A stretch of DNA of 64,000 nt from Flavobacteriales bacterium (GTDB lineage Bacteria > Bacteroidota > Bacteroidia > Flavobacteriales_F > PHOS-HE28). The stretch lies in assembly GCA_020635695.1 (NCBI GenBank), contig JACJZH010000010.1, positions 1-64,000 of the forward strand, in the 5' to 3' direction. This document shows positions 26,801 through 34,506 of this stretch, piece after piece. The translations under genes were made by a program, and so were the position numbers. A model generated the notes under the pieces. It searched no databases. It had not been told where the DNA came from and saw only the letters and a list, made by a program, of their open reading frames with translations. The first letter of the stretch is position 1, and each line of letters opens with the position of its first letter.

Positions 26801-27912
26801 GCGGGGATCGGGCATGCGCCATCGTCCACGGTCACCACGAACGGATAGAACCCGCTGGTGGCATTGGTACCGTTCCAGCAGACCGAGCAGGTGATGGGGT
26901 TCGTGCCGCTGAAGGAGAACGTGGCCCCTGGCAGCACGCTGGACACGTTGGAAACAGCATCCAGGACGTTGCCGGGGTTGGCATCGCTGATCACCATGTC
27001 GAAGCAGAAGGAACCGCTTTCACAGACCTGGATCGCGTTCGACCCCAGCACCGTGGCCGTGCCGCTCGGGTTGGTGATCGTACCGGTGGAGGCATCGGGA
27101 GGCACGTTGCTGCACGGATAGGCCACGAACTGCATGTCGCGCATCACCGTGCCGATCAGGTTGCCCAGGGTATCGTACTCGTTCACCTGCACCACCACCA
27201 CCCAGTTGCCCGGTTGGGTGGGGGTGAAGCTCAACAGGCCGGTCTGCGGGTCCAGCGAGGTGGCCCCGATGGGCTGCGTGGCACTGTAAGGGTTCACGTA
27301 GGCCAGCTGGGACCCTCCCTGTCCCATCGCATTGATCAGGGTATAGGTCAGGGAATCGCCCTCCGCATCGAAGGCCCCCAGGCTGTAGGTGACCGGATAG
27401 TTCAGGCAGACGTAGGGGGTGGCCGTGGCCGTGAACTGCGGGGAGTCATCGCAGGCGTCCACCGTGTTGTCCAGGGTCGCCTGGATGAACATCTGCTGAT
27501 TGTTCGGGTTCATCAGGTTGGCCACGGCACCGTTGCGGTTGCTCAGGGACCAACTGATCGTCCAGCTCGAGCACGGGGGAAGGGTGACCACCGTACTGTA
27601 GGTGTACTGCTGAATGCCTGGCAGCGTGCCACCGTTGCAGGTGCTGTTCGGCAACTGCAGGTCGCACAATTGCGACAGTTCCACTCCGGACGGCGTGTTC
27701 ACCTGCACCTGGAACGTATCACAGGGGCTCTGGAGGTCCACATCGAACGAAGGGTCCAGCTGCACCCCTGCGCAATCCCTGTAGATGATCAGGGTGATGG
27801 CGTACTGGTCGTTCCCGAGGCATTCATAATAGATCTCACCGCCACTGAGATGGGTGGCGCTCAGTGGCAGAAGGACCAGCGTCAGGATGAATGCGAGTAG
27901 CGTCCTGATCAT
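23833..27912 (-). CDS. Giant SprB-like/PKD surface adhesin with T9SS type B domain
   Basis: 1359 residues with an N-terminal signal peptide (FILTLVLLPLSATHLSGGE). The first 400 residues are a cell-surface module (IYRDCAGVQLDPSFDVDL, then SLTYTLINAMGQGG). Next come at least five SprB-type repeats ending in GTYTVTVTDANGC-like strands, and two longer repeats with AGPDVVACSGNYPISL and AGADQVICNGSWPVNL. Two PKD domains follow (LWDLGDGSTSSAEQPTHTY; LWSFGDGDTSAQGSPSHTY). The type B sorting domain is at the end (IPTAFTPGEGGNGGFYDPSD, YNRWGELIF, GDITLLR). SprB of Flavobacterium is the moving gliding adhesin; a role in adhesion or gliding is inferred. Confidence 0.92.
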   Translation of the reverse strand: MIRTLLAFILTLVLLPLSATHLSGGEIYYECLGNDQYAITLIIYRDCAGVQLDPSFDVDLQSPCDTFQVQVNTPSGVELSQLCDLQLPNSTCNGGTLPGIQQYTYSTVVTLPPCSSWTISWSLSNRNGAVANLMNPNNQQMFIQATLDNTVDACDDSPQFTATATPYVCLNYPVTYSLGAFDAEGDSLTYTLINAMGQGGSQLAYVNPYSATQPIGATSLDPQTGLLSFTPTQPGNWVVVVQVNEYDTLGNLIGTVMRDMQFVAYPCSNVPPDASTGTITNPSGTATVLGSNAIQVCESGSFCFDMVISDANPGNVLDAVSNVSSVLPGATFSFSGTNPITCSVCWNGTNATSGFYPFVVTVDDGACPIPALQTYAYTVQVLDGVFIQVQATDASCLGNSDGTAAVTVNDGLPPYQFSWSNLAATTPVVSAGAGTYTVTVTDANGCVSAPGTAIINAPAPPTANAGPDVVACSGNYPISLVGAVSNAATTSWSGGAGTLTGNGVNATYTPTPGEILAGGLDLMLTATSGNACPNAFDLVHIALSNSFQNAQVSATNALCFGSASGSLTFSPALPGNTYVWSTSPPQNGPVATGLSAGTYLLTVSDSLGCDTTLSAAVAQPASLSMASLTGTDETCAGLGNGSAVVQVTGGTAPYAYTWSNGATTDSISVGAGTYTVSVTDANGCAPVSASVTIASASQPNEALAGADQVICNGSWPVNLTGSVVNATGGTWSGGGQFTGSGLNVSYMPGPAQIAAGQVDLVLTTTGNIGCPPDQDTVRLFLSDSFQGATVVTTPSCSGQNNGTALYQPAMPGLSYSWGTSPVQTTPGISGLAAGTYQVTVTDALGCDTTLTAVVSAPPPLVAASMTVTQPTCSGLTNGSATVSVNGGTPGYTYAWSSNAGGQSTPTATGLGQGTYNVVITDANGCTTQSTAQLTSPPPLVLSANVPDTVCVNAMVQMTATASGGTAPLTVNWAGIGMGSPVSYSFPANQQVNVSVTDANGCSGPTLTYPVFVLDLNDHQLVPSSDTTVCPGGSAVLTAAVPGYPGALTFTWPSLGLTGAGPHVVNVANSQAVPVQAYDACGQLLSGSITITLETPPVVTLPPLIAEGCAPLTVTMPGGLATGPLTYLWDLGDGSTSSAEQPTHTYAAGQYQVSLMVTTPAGCTSNAQGGGLVNALPGPVADFTASPWSTNMDDPTVDLTNTSTGSVQQWLWSFGDGDTSAQGSPSHTYSAPGSYPVSLWVADVNGCADSIVHIIQIDPVYEIVIPTAFTPGEGGNGGFYDPSDLGNDVFYPFVEHVDEFLMRIYNRWGELIFESTDVRRGWDGNYRGQPSPQDAYVYQLWVRFVDGREVERNGDITLLR

Positions 27913-28069
27913 GTGCGAACGGGGTGTCCTTGCAGGTGGGACAGACCCTTCTACCCTGAAGAAGGCCCCGGAGTTACGTGGACTCGACGGACAGCCTCGG
28001 TCCGGATGCGACGCCCCGTCGCGATTCGTCGGAAGGGCCCAATTGGACGACGAGCCCCTTGCCGGGTCC
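27913..28069. other. Divergent intergenic region without a clear gene
   Basis: 157 nt between the adhesin start and the ffh promoter box. An open frame runs through it in phase with ffh, but it is separated by the promoter and lacks coding character. No CAAAnnTA box for the adhesin was found, so its promoter is not identified. Confidence 0.5.
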
Positions 28070-28077
28070 TACTTTTG
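28070..28077 (+). promoter_or_regulatory. -7 box TACTTTTG for ffh
   Basis: Exact match to TAnnTTTG, 29 nt before the ATG at 28107; decides against an upstream start. Confidence 0.6.
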
Positions 28078-28106
28078 CAGGCCAACAGCAGAAAGCGCAA
28101 CGAACC

Positions 28107-29447
28107 ATGTTCGAGAATCTCAGTGACAAGCTGGAACGGGCCTTCAAGGTCCTCAAGGGCCAGGGACAGATCTCAGAGGTCAACGTGGCCGAGACCATGA
28201 AGGAGATCCGGCGCGCGCTGCTGGACGCCGACGTCAACTTCAAGACGGCCAAGACCTTCACGGAGACCGTGAAGGAGAAGGCCTTGGGCCAGAACGTGAT
28301 CAATGCGGTGAGCCCCCAGCAGCTGCTGGTGAAGATCACCCACGACGAACTCGCGACTCTGATGGGCGGCCGCAACGAGGGGATCGACCTCTCCGGCAAC
28401 CCGCCCGTGATCCTGATGAGCGGTCTGCAAGGTTCTGGCAAGACCACCTTCAGCGGAAAGCTGGCCAACTACCTGAAGAAGAAGGGCCGCAAACCCCTGC
28501 TGGTGGCGGGCGACGTGTACCGCCCCGCGGCCATCGACCAGCTGCACGTGCTCGGCGAGCAGTTGAAGGTCGATGTGTACAGCGACAAGGAGAACAAGGA
28601 CCCAGTGGCCATCGCGCAGGCCGGCATCGCCCATGCCCGTTCGCACGGACACACGGCTGTCATCATCGACACCGCCGGACGCCTGGCCATCGACGAGCAG
28701 ATGATGGACGAGATCGCCCGCATCAAGCAGGCGGTGAAGCCCCAGGAAACGCTGTTCGTGGTCGACGCCATGACCGGCCAGGACGCGGTGAACACCGCCA
28801 AGGCCTTCAACGACCGGCTCGACATCGACGGGGTGGTGCTCACCAAGCTGGACGGTGATGCCCGGGGCGGGGCCGCGCTCAGCATCCGCAGCGTGGTGGA
28901 CAAGCCGATCAAGTTCATCGGCACGGGGGAGAAGCTGGAGGCGCTGGACGAGTTCCACCCGGACCGCATGGCCGGCCGCATTCTGGGCATGGGCGACGTG
29001 GTGAGCCTCGTGGAACGCGCCCAGGAGCAGTTCGACGAGGAGCAGGCCCGGAAACTGCAGAAGAAGATCGCCAAGGACCAGTTCGGCTTCGACGACTTCC
29101 TGGAGCAGGTGCAGCAGATCAAGAAGATGGGGAACATGAAGGACCTGCTGGGCATGGTGCCCGGCATGGGCAAGGCCATCAAGGGCCTGGACATCCCCGA
29201 TGATGCCTTCAAGGGCATCGAGGCCATGATCAGCAGCATGACCCCGGAGGAGCGGCGCGACCCGGAGTTGATCAACGGCAGCCGCCGGCAGCGCATCGCC
29301 TCCGGCAGCGGCACCACCGTGACGGAGGTGAACAAGCTGCTGAAGCAGTTCGGCGAGACCCGGAAGATGATGAAGCTGATGGGCGACAAGAAGAAGATGG
29401 CCAACATGATGCGGCAGATGCAGGCCATGCAGGGGATGAAGCGCTGA
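28107..29447 (+). CDS. ffh: Signal recognition particle GTPase Ffh
   Basis: 446 residues starting MFENLSDKLERAFKVLKGQG, the normal N-domain start. The NG domain has GLQGSGKTT (G1), DTAGR (G3), TKLDGD (G4) and GTGEK. The C-terminal M domain is Met-rich (MANMMRQMQAMQGMKR). With 4.5S RNA it targets nascent membrane proteins to FtsY and SecYEG. The RNA gene itself is not in the window as far as I can see. Confidence 0.97.
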   Translation: MFENLSDKLERAFKVLKGQGQISEVNVAETMKEIRRALLDADVNFKTAKTFTETVKEKALGQNVINAVSPQQLLVKITHDELATLMGGRNEGIDLSGNPPVILMSGLQGSGKTTFSGKLANYLKKKGRKPLLVAGDVYRPAAIDQLHVLGEQLKVDVYSDKENKDPVAIAQAGIAHARSHGHTAVIIDTAGRLAIDEQMMDEIARIKQAVKPQETLFVVDAMTGQDAVNTAKAFNDRLDIDGVVLTKLDGDARGGAALSIRSVVDKPIKFIGTGEKLEALDEFHPDRMAGRILGMGDVVSLVERAQEQFDEEQARKLQKKIAKDQFGFDDFLEQVQQIKKMGNMKDLLGMVPGMGKAIKGLDIPDDAFKGIEAMISSMTPEERRDPELINGSRRQRIASGSGTTVTEVNKLLKQFGETRKMMKLMGDKKKMANMMRQMQAMQGMKR

Positions 29448-29601
29448 CCTCGGCGCATCGGGAACAAGCTGTCGGGCATCACGCGTCAACCCGACACCCT
29501 GGACTTGAGGAAGCCGAAGACCGGACAGGGCGTGGAGGGGTGCGACTGAATGCTTGAACCGCCCCTCTGAGCGAGGGTGGTCATTTTACGTATGAATGGT
29601 A

Positions 29602-29609
29602 TATCTTTG
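29602..29609 (+). promoter_or_regulatory. -7 box TATCTTTG for the toxin-antitoxin operon
   Basis: Exact match to TAnnTTTG, 22 nt before the antitoxin ATG, in an A/T-rich stretch (29583-29620). Confidence 0.6.
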
Positions 29610-29631
29610 TCGTATAAAGATCGGCATCCCC

Positions 29632-29895
29632 ATGGATACCAAGGTCACCCTCAGTTTCGATCAGGCCGTCATTGCCAAGGCCAAGGCCTATGCCGAGGCC
29701 AATAACATCAGCCTCTCGCGGCTCGTCGAGTTCATGCTCAGCAAGGTCATCGATCAAGGCTACCGCAGCCTCGATGAGCTTCCGGTCAGCGATTGGGTGC
29801 ATCAGGTGGCGGAAGGGGAGGCCACCTACGTGCGCAAGAATGCCGCCCAGCGGAACCTGAAGAAGGACTACCTGGACAGCCGCAGGAAGAGATGA
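29632..29895 (+). CDS. DUF6364-family antitoxin (VapB-like)
   Basis: 87 residues from the ATG at 29632. The N-terminal ribbon-helix-helix pattern (DTKVTLSFDQAVIAKAKAYA, then NNISLSRLVEFML) matches DUF6364 antitoxins, which bind operator DNA and the toxin. The basic C-terminal tail would cover the toxin. It is followed, after a 102-nt gap holding a repeat, by a PIN toxin. Autorepression of its promoter is usual for the family. Confidence 0.8.
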   Translation: MDTKVTLSFDQAVIAKAKAYAEANNISLSRLVEFMLSKVIDQGYRSLDELPVSDWVHQVAEGEATYVRKNAAQRNLKKDYLDSRRKR

Positions 29896-29905
29896 GAGCT
29901 CATTT

Positions 29906-29985
29906 CTCACGCAGAGGCGCAGAGAACGCAGAGCGGAGGAGCCTCGATCTCGTATTTCTCCGCGCCCTCTGCGCCTCTGCGTGAG
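29906..29985. repeat. Inverted repeat of the CTCTGCGCCTCTGCG type between antitoxin and toxin
   Basis: The 19-nt arm CTCACGCAGAGGCGCAGAG (29906-29924) has a perfect inverted copy at 29967-29985, with 42 nt between. Sub-words such as GCAGAG recur inside. It begins 10 nt after the antitoxin stop and ends 12 nt before the toxin start. Confidence 0.9.
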
Positions 29986-29997
29986 GCCCATTTCTCC

Positions 29998-30429
29998 ATG
30001 CTACCCAAGCGCCTCTTCGTCGACGCCAACATCCTCGTAACAGTGCTGTGCCATGAGTACCCGCGCTTCGGTGCCTGTGCCCGGGTGCTGAGCCTGGCGG
30101 ACGACCCCCGGTTCGAAGTGTGGACCTCGCCCCTGGCCCTGGCCATCGGCGCCTATTTCTCCGGCAAGAAGAGCGGCCGAAAAAAGGCCCGGGAGAAGGT
30201 CGCTTTGTTGGCCACGAAGCTGCACATCACCAACATGGACCAGGAGGCCGTGCGCAAGGCGCTGGCGGACGCCAAGGCGACCGACCTGGAGGATGGCATG
30301 CAGTACTATGCCGCGCTCCACGCGCGCTGCGTGCACATCATCACGTACGACCGCAAGGACTTCGGTTTCTCCAAGCTTCCCGTGCAGGCTCCCGAGGATT
30401 TTCTTTTGGAGCACGTACTGACTGGTTAG
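29998..30429 (+). CDS. PIN-domain toxin (VapC-like ribonuclease)
   Basis: 143 residues. Acidic residues of the PIN fold are visible: D9 in LFVDANILV, a central Glu/Asp (ATDLEDGMQYYAA, Asp of LED) and Asp of ITYDRKDF. The fold matches the PIN toxins that usually partner DUF6364 antitoxins. It should cleave RNA when free of antitoxin. No promoter box precedes it apart from that of the antitoxin, so expression would depend on reading through the repeat hairpin. Confidence 0.83.
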   Translation: MLPKRLFVDANILVTVLCHEYPRFGACARVLSLADDPRFEVWTSPLALAIGAYFSGKKSGRKKAREKVALLATKLHITNMDQEAVRKALADAKATDLEDGMQYYAALHARCVHIITYDRKDFGFSKLPVQAPEDFLLEHVLTG

Positions 30430-30453
30430 TTACATCCCAACGCCAGCCATCGA

Positions 30454-30461
30454 TATCTTCC
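30454..30461 (+). promoter_or_regulatory. -7-like box TATCTTCC
   Basis: Ends 5 nt before the ATG at 30467. Confidence 0.45.
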
Positions 30462-30466
30462 GTGCC

Positions 30467-31204
30467 ATGGGATCTGGACAGCCTCCCGTCGCAACAAGGA
30501 CCTGCACCAACTGCGGGGCTTCCGGGGCGAAGGCCTATTGCCCGGATTGCGGACAGCACGTGGTGGACGGCCGGATCACCGCTGGCTCCATCCTTTCCGA
30601 GTTCTTCTCCTGGGTCTTCAACGTGGACCGGGGGCTCTGGCTCACCCTGCGCGATCTGTTGGTCCGGCCGGCACGGGTGGTTGGGGAGTATTGGGCGGGA
30701 CGCCGGGGCATCTACCTGGGGCCGGTCCGGTTCCTTTTGGTAGTGGTGTTACTGGTCTCGCTGCACGAACTCCTGTTCCCGGACGAGTTCCTCGGCGTAC
30801 TGCACACCACGGATGGGGAGGTGAAGCTCATGGTCCAATTCCTGTTCGGGTTGCTCATGCCCCTGGCCGCCCTGGTCCTGCTCCTCCGGTATGGTTGGCG
30901 GAAGCGGACCTATTGGGAGCACCTGGTGGCCACGATCTACCTCATGGGGTTGCTCCTCATCGTCTCCATGCTGATCATCGATCCGCTGGCCCTGTTGCTC
31001 GATCTGGAGGATGGCGCACCACCCTGGGTGTTCACCGGGTTCCTGGGTGCGCATTTCGTCCTGTATCCACCGCTCTATGGCCGGGCTGGTTGGCGGCAGC
31101 GGCTGTTGGACGGCCTCGTCCTCACCGTCATCTTCATGGCGCTCTCGCTGGGATGTCTGCTCCTGCTGGCCACCTTTTCGCCGGACCTGGAGGTGGCGAT
31201 GTGA
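30467..31204 (+). CDS. DUF3667 family membrane protein with zinc ribbon
   Basis: 245 residues. An N-terminal CxxC...CxxC zinc ribbon (CTNCGASGAKAYCPDCGQ) is followed by the conserved FNVDRGLWLTLRDLLVRPARV and four to six membrane helices. This Bacteroidota family has no assigned function. The ATG follows a promoter-like box by 5 nt. It precedes folD but has a separate promoter, so it is not clearly in an operon. Confidence 0.85.
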   Translation: MGSGQPPVATRTCTNCGASGAKAYCPDCGQHVVDGRITAGSILSEFFSWVFNVDRGLWLTLRDLLVRPARVVGEYWAGRRGIYLGPVRFLLVVVLLVSLHELLFPDEFLGVLHTTDGEVKLMVQFLFGLLMPLAALVLLLRYGWRKRTYWEHLVATIYLMGLLLIVSMLIIDPLALLLDLEDGAPPWVFTGFLGAHFVLYPPLYGRAGWRQRLLDGLVLTVIFMALSLGCLLLLATFSPDLEVAM

Positions 31205-31230
31205 AGGAGGTCGTCCAGCGGGCTGCTCCG

Positions 31231-31238
31231 TACCTTAC
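31231..31238 (+). promoter_or_regulatory. -7-like box TACCTTAC, leaderless arrangement for folD
   Basis: Ends 4 nt before the ATG at 31243. Confidence 0.5.
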
Positions 31239-31242
31239 CGGC

Positions 31243-32133
31243 ATGTCGAGTGAGGTCACCACCTACCAATTGCTGGACGGAAAGGCCGCGTCGAAGGCCA
31301 TCCGTGACCGGATCGCCACCGAGGCCGCGGAAGTGACCGCCCACCGTGGCCGCCCGCCCCACCTGGCCGCCGTGCTCGTGGGCGATGACGGGGCCAGCCG
31401 CACCTACGTGAACAGCAAGGTGAAGGCCTGCGCCGCCGTGGGCTTTCGCAGCACGCTCATCGAGGAGTCAGCCGACCTCACCGAGGAGGAACTGCTGGGC
31501 ATGATCGACCGGATGAACCGGGACCCGGAACTGGACGGCTTCATCGTGCAACTGCCCTTGCCGAAGCACATCGACGAGGAGAAGGTCACCCTGGCGATCG
31601 ATCCGCGGAAGGACGTGGACGGATTCCACCCCGAGAACATCGGTCGCATGGTGCTGGGGCTGCCCGGCTACCTGCCCGCCACGCCTGCCGGCATCGTGGA
31701 ACTCTTGCGCCATTATGGAGTGGAGACCTCGGGGAAGCACTGCGTGGTGGTGGGCCGCAGCCACATCGTGGGCACGCCCATGAGCATCCTCATGAGCCGG
31801 AACAGCGAACCGGGCAATTGCACGGTCACCATCACGCACAGCCGCACCCGGGACCTGTCCTCGATCGTGCGTCAGGCGGACATCCTGATCCCCGCGATCG
31901 GCAAACCGGAGTTCATCACGGCCGACATGGTGAAGGATGGGGCCGTGGTCGTGGACGTGGGGATCCACCGCATGCCTGATGCGTCACGGAAAAGCGGTTT
32001 CCGCCTGGTGGGCGATGTGAAGTTCGACGAGGTGGCACCCAAGTGCAGCTGGATCAGCCCCGTGCCCGGTGGGGTGGGACCGATGACGATCACCAGCCTG
32101 CTGCTCAATACGCTGAAGGCGGCGAAAGGGTGA
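31243..32133 (+). CDS. folD: Methylenetetrahydrofolate dehydrogenase / cyclohydrolase FolD
   Basis: 296 residues. The catalytic Lys lies in SRTYVNSKVKACAAVG; the family motifs DGFIVQLPLPKHI and PVPGGVGPMTI, and the NADP site VVVGRSHIVGTP, are present. It converts 5,10-methylene-THF to 10-formyl-THF in one-carbon metabolism. The ATG at 31243 sits 4 nt after a promoter box, which excludes the longer upstream reading. Confidence 0.96.
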   Translation: MSSEVTTYQLLDGKAASKAIRDRIATEAAEVTAHRGRPPHLAAVLVGDDGASRTYVNSKVKACAAVGFRSTLIEESADLTEEELLGMIDRMNRDPELDGFIVQLPLPKHIDEEKVTLAIDPRKDVDGFHPENIGRMVLGLPGYLPATPAGIVELLRHYGVETSGKHCVVVGRSHIVGTPMSILMSRNSEPGNCTVTITHSRTRDLSSIVRQADILIPAIGKPEFITADMVKDGAVVVDVGIHRMPDASRKSGFRLVGDVKFDEVAPKCSWISPVPGGVGPMTITSLLLNTLKAAKG

Positions 32134-32140
32134 TCGGTCC

Positions 32141-32154
32141 GGCGTCCGGACGCC
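32141..32154. terminator. Palindrome between convergent folD and acs
   Basis: GGCGTCCGGACGCC, a perfect 14-nt palindrome 7 nt after the folD stop and 9 nt from the acs stop. No T-tract, so termination is only a possibility. Confidence 0.35.
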
Positions 32155-32163
32155 ATCACGTCC

Positions 32164-34068
32164 TCACAAGCGCCCCTCCTGGATCTCGTCCACCACTTTC
32201 GGGTCCAGCAGGGTGCTGGTGTCGCCCAGCTTGTCCAGTTCGCCCTCGGCCACCTTCCGCAGGATCCGCCGCATGATCTTGCCGCTGCGCGTCTTCGGCA
32301 GGCCGCTCACGAACTGGATCTTGTCGGGCTTGGCGATGGGGCCGATCGCCTGGCGAACGGCCTCCACGATGTGGCCTCGCATGTCCTCAGGGTCGCCTAC
32401 GGGCGCCTCGGTGATCACGTAGGCGTAGATGCCCTGGCCCTTGATGTCGTGCGGGTAGCCCACCACGGCGCTCTCCACCACGCCCTTGGCCTGGTTGATG
32501 GCACTCTCGATCTCGGCCGTGCCGAAGCGATGGCCGCTCACATTGATCACATCGTCCACCCGGCCGATGATCCGGTAGCGCCCGTCCAGGTCCCGCTTCG
32601 CGCCATCCCCGGTGAAGTACATGCCCTTGAACGCGCTGAAGTAGGTCTGCCGGCAGCGCTCATGATCGCCCCAGGTGGTGCGCAGGATGCTCGGCCAGGG
32701 GAACTTCATACAGAGCAGGCCTTCCTCGCCATTGCCGGTGATCTCCCCGCCCTCGGCGTTGAGCAGCACGGGCTGCACGCCGGGCAGGGGATGAGCGGCA
32801 TGGCCGGGTTTCTCGTCCGTGACACCCGCCAGTGAACTGATCAGGATGCCACCCGTTTCGGTCTGCCACCAGGTGTCCACGACCGGACAGCGGTCCTTCC
32901 CGATGTGCGTCTTGTACCAGTGCCAGGCCTCCTCGTTGATCGGTTCGCCCACGGTGCCCAGGACCTTCAGCGAATGCAGGTCGTAGGAGAGCACATGGTC
33001 CAGGCCGCAGGCCATCAGGCTGCGGATGGCGGTGGGCGCGGTGTAGAACACGTTCACCCGGTGCTTGTCCACCACCTGCCAGAACCTTCCTGGATCGGGA
33101 AAGGTGGGCACGCCCTCGAACATCACCTGGGTCGCACCTGCGAGCAGGGGACCGTAGGTGATGTAGCTGTGCCCGGTGATCCAGCCCACGTCCGCGGTGC
33201 ACCAGAACACCTGCCCCTCCTCGTACTGGAACACGTTGCGGAAGCTGTAGTCGGTGTACACCATGTAGCCGCCGATGGTGTGGACCACGCCCTTGGGTTT
33301 GCCGGTGCTTCCGCTGGTGTAGAGGATGAAGAGCGGGTCCTCGCTGTCCATCTCCTCCGCCGGGCAGGTGGCATCCACGTGCTCCAGTTCATCGGCCAGC
33401 CAGGTGTCGCGGCCGGGCTGCATGGACACGTCCCAGCCCACCCGTCGTGACACGAGCACATGCTCCACCGTGGTGCACTGCTCCAACGCCTCGTCCACTA
33501 CCGACTTCACGGGCATCTCCTTGGGGCCGCGGAACATGCCATCGCTGCAGAGCACCGCCTTGGCGCCGGCGTCGTTGATGCGGTCCGCCAGGCTCCGGGC
33601 GCTGAACCCGCAGAACACGACGCTGTGGATGGCGCCGATGCGGGCACAGGCCAGCACGCCCACCACGAGGTCGGGGATCATGGGCATGTACACCACCACC
33701 CGGTCGCCCTTGCCGATGCCCTTGGCCTTCAACACGTTCGCGTAGCGGCACACCCGTTCATGCAACTCCGAGTAGGTGATGCGCCGGGCTTGCTCCTTGG
33801 GGTCATTCGGTTCCCAGATCAGGGCGGTCCGGTCCCCATGGGCTTCCACGTGCCGGTCCAGGCAGTTCTCCGTGATGTTCAACCGCCCTCCGATGAACCA
33901 CTTCACCGACGGGGTCTCGAACTCCCACTCCAGCACGCGGTCCCAGCGGCGGCGCCAGGTGAACCGTTCCGCCTGTGCGGCCCAGAAGGCCTCGGGATCC
34001 TCGATGCTGGCGGCGCGTGCGGCCGTGTAGTCCTCAGCGGTACGGACGCGGCTGAAGTCGTTGCTCAT
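32164..34068 (-). CDS. acs: Acetyl-CoA synthetase (AMP-forming)
   Basis: 634 residues, normal for Acs. ANL-family motifs: YTSGSTGKPKGVVHT (A3), DTWWQTETG (A5) and the C-terminal SGKIMRRILR with the Lys whose acetylation controls the enzyme. It activates acetate through acetyl-AMP. The ATG at 34068 follows a TATCTTGG box by 5 nt. Confidence 0.96.
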   Translation of the reverse strand: MSNDFSRVRTAEDYTAARAASIEDPEAFWAAQAERFTWRRRWDRVLEWEFETPSVKWFIGGRLNITENCLDRHVEAHGDRTALIWEPNDPKEQARRITYSELHERVCRYANVLKAKGIGKGDRVVVYMPMIPDLVVGVLACARIGAIHSVVFCGFSARSLADRINDAGAKAVLCSDGMFRGPKEMPVKSVVDEALEQCTTVEHVLVSRRVGWDVSMQPGRDTWLADELEHVDATCPAEEMDSEDPLFILYTSGSTGKPKGVVHTIGGYMVYTDYSFRNVFQYEEGQVFWCTADVGWITGHSYITYGPLLAGATQVMFEGVPTFPDPGRFWQVVDKHRVNVFYTAPTAIRSLMACGLDHVLSYDLHSLKVLGTVGEPINEEAWHWYKTHIGKDRCPVVDTWWQTETGGILISSLAGVTDEKPGHAAHPLPGVQPVLLNAEGGEITGNGEEGLLCMKFPWPSILRTTWGDHERCRQTYFSAFKGMYFTGDGAKRDLDGRYRIIGRVDDVINVSGHRFGTAEIESAINQAKGVVESAVVGYPHDIKGQGIYAYVITEAPVGDPEDMRGHIVEAVRQAIGPIAKPDKIQFVSGLPKTRSGKIMRRILRKVAEGELDKLGDTSTLLDPKVVDEIQEGRL

Positions 34069-34073
34069 ACCGG

Positions 34074-34081
34074 CCAAGATA
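34074..34081 (-). promoter_or_regulatory. -7-like box TATCTTGG for acs
   Basis: Minus strand, 5 nt before the acs ATG; one mismatch to TAnnTTTG. Confidence 0.5.
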
Positions 34082-34103
34082 GCAGGCCGGGGAGGGGGCG
34101 CGA

Positions 34104-34439
34104 TCAACCCAGGTCCTCGAAGCGCAGGTCGTCGGAGCTGGATGGACCGCTCTCGGGCTGGCGGCGACCATCATCCTGCACATAGTCCCCGGTGCCACGC
34201 AGGCGCTCGATCTCGGCCAGGGCGTCCTGGTATCCGTCCAGGAACTTCTCGAAGTCCTCCTTGTACAGGAAGATCTTGTGCTTTTCGTAGGTGGCCGACC
34301 CGTCCTCGTGGGTGTGCTTCTTGCTCTCCGTGATGGTCAGGTACAGGTCCTTCCCGCGGGTGCTTTTCACGTCGAAGAAGTAGGTGCGCTTCCCCGCTCG
34401 GACCGCCCGTGAATACACGTCCTCTCGCTCGTCGGCCAT
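34104..34439 (-). CDS. DUF3276 / PUR-alpha-like nucleic-acid-binding protein
   Basis: 111 residues. The PUR repeat is visible as TYFFDVKSTRGKDLYLTI and KHKIFLYKEDFEKFLDGY, followed by an acidic, disordered tail. Bacterial PUR-alpha homologues are common in Bacteroidota and bind single-stranded DNA or RNA in vitro; the cellular role is unclear. It has its own promoter 26 nt upstream. Confidence 0.88.
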   Translation of the reverse strand: MADEREDVYSRAVRAGKRTYFFDVKSTRGKDLYLTITESKKHTHEDGSATYEKHKIFLYKEDFEKFLDGYQDALAEIERLRGTGDYVQDDGRRQPESGPSSSDDLRFEDLG

Positions 34440-34465
34440 GGCAACTTCACCAATGGTGGCTCCTT

Positions 34466-34473
34466 CAAAGATA
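34466..34473 (-). promoter_or_regulatory. -7 box TATCTTTG for the PUR gene
   Basis: Minus strand, exact match, 26 nt before the ATG at 34439. Confidence 0.6.
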
Positions 34474-34506
34474 GGAGGCCCCGGCAGGTTGGCAAGTGCG
34501 GATCGC

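Noticed and set aside
25117..27900. 927-codon open frame on the plus strand opposite the giant adhesin
   Set aside because: It mirrors the codon pattern of a Gly/Thr/Ser-rich, GC-rich gene. Its translation is low-complexity (His, Gly, Arg, Val) with no signal peptide or motif, and it has no promoter box.
29602..30429. Toxin-antitoxin operon as part of a mobile island
   Set aside because: The flanking genes (ffh, DUF3667, folD) are ordinary core genes, and no integrase, att repeat or transposase was seen. Only a repeat lies inside.
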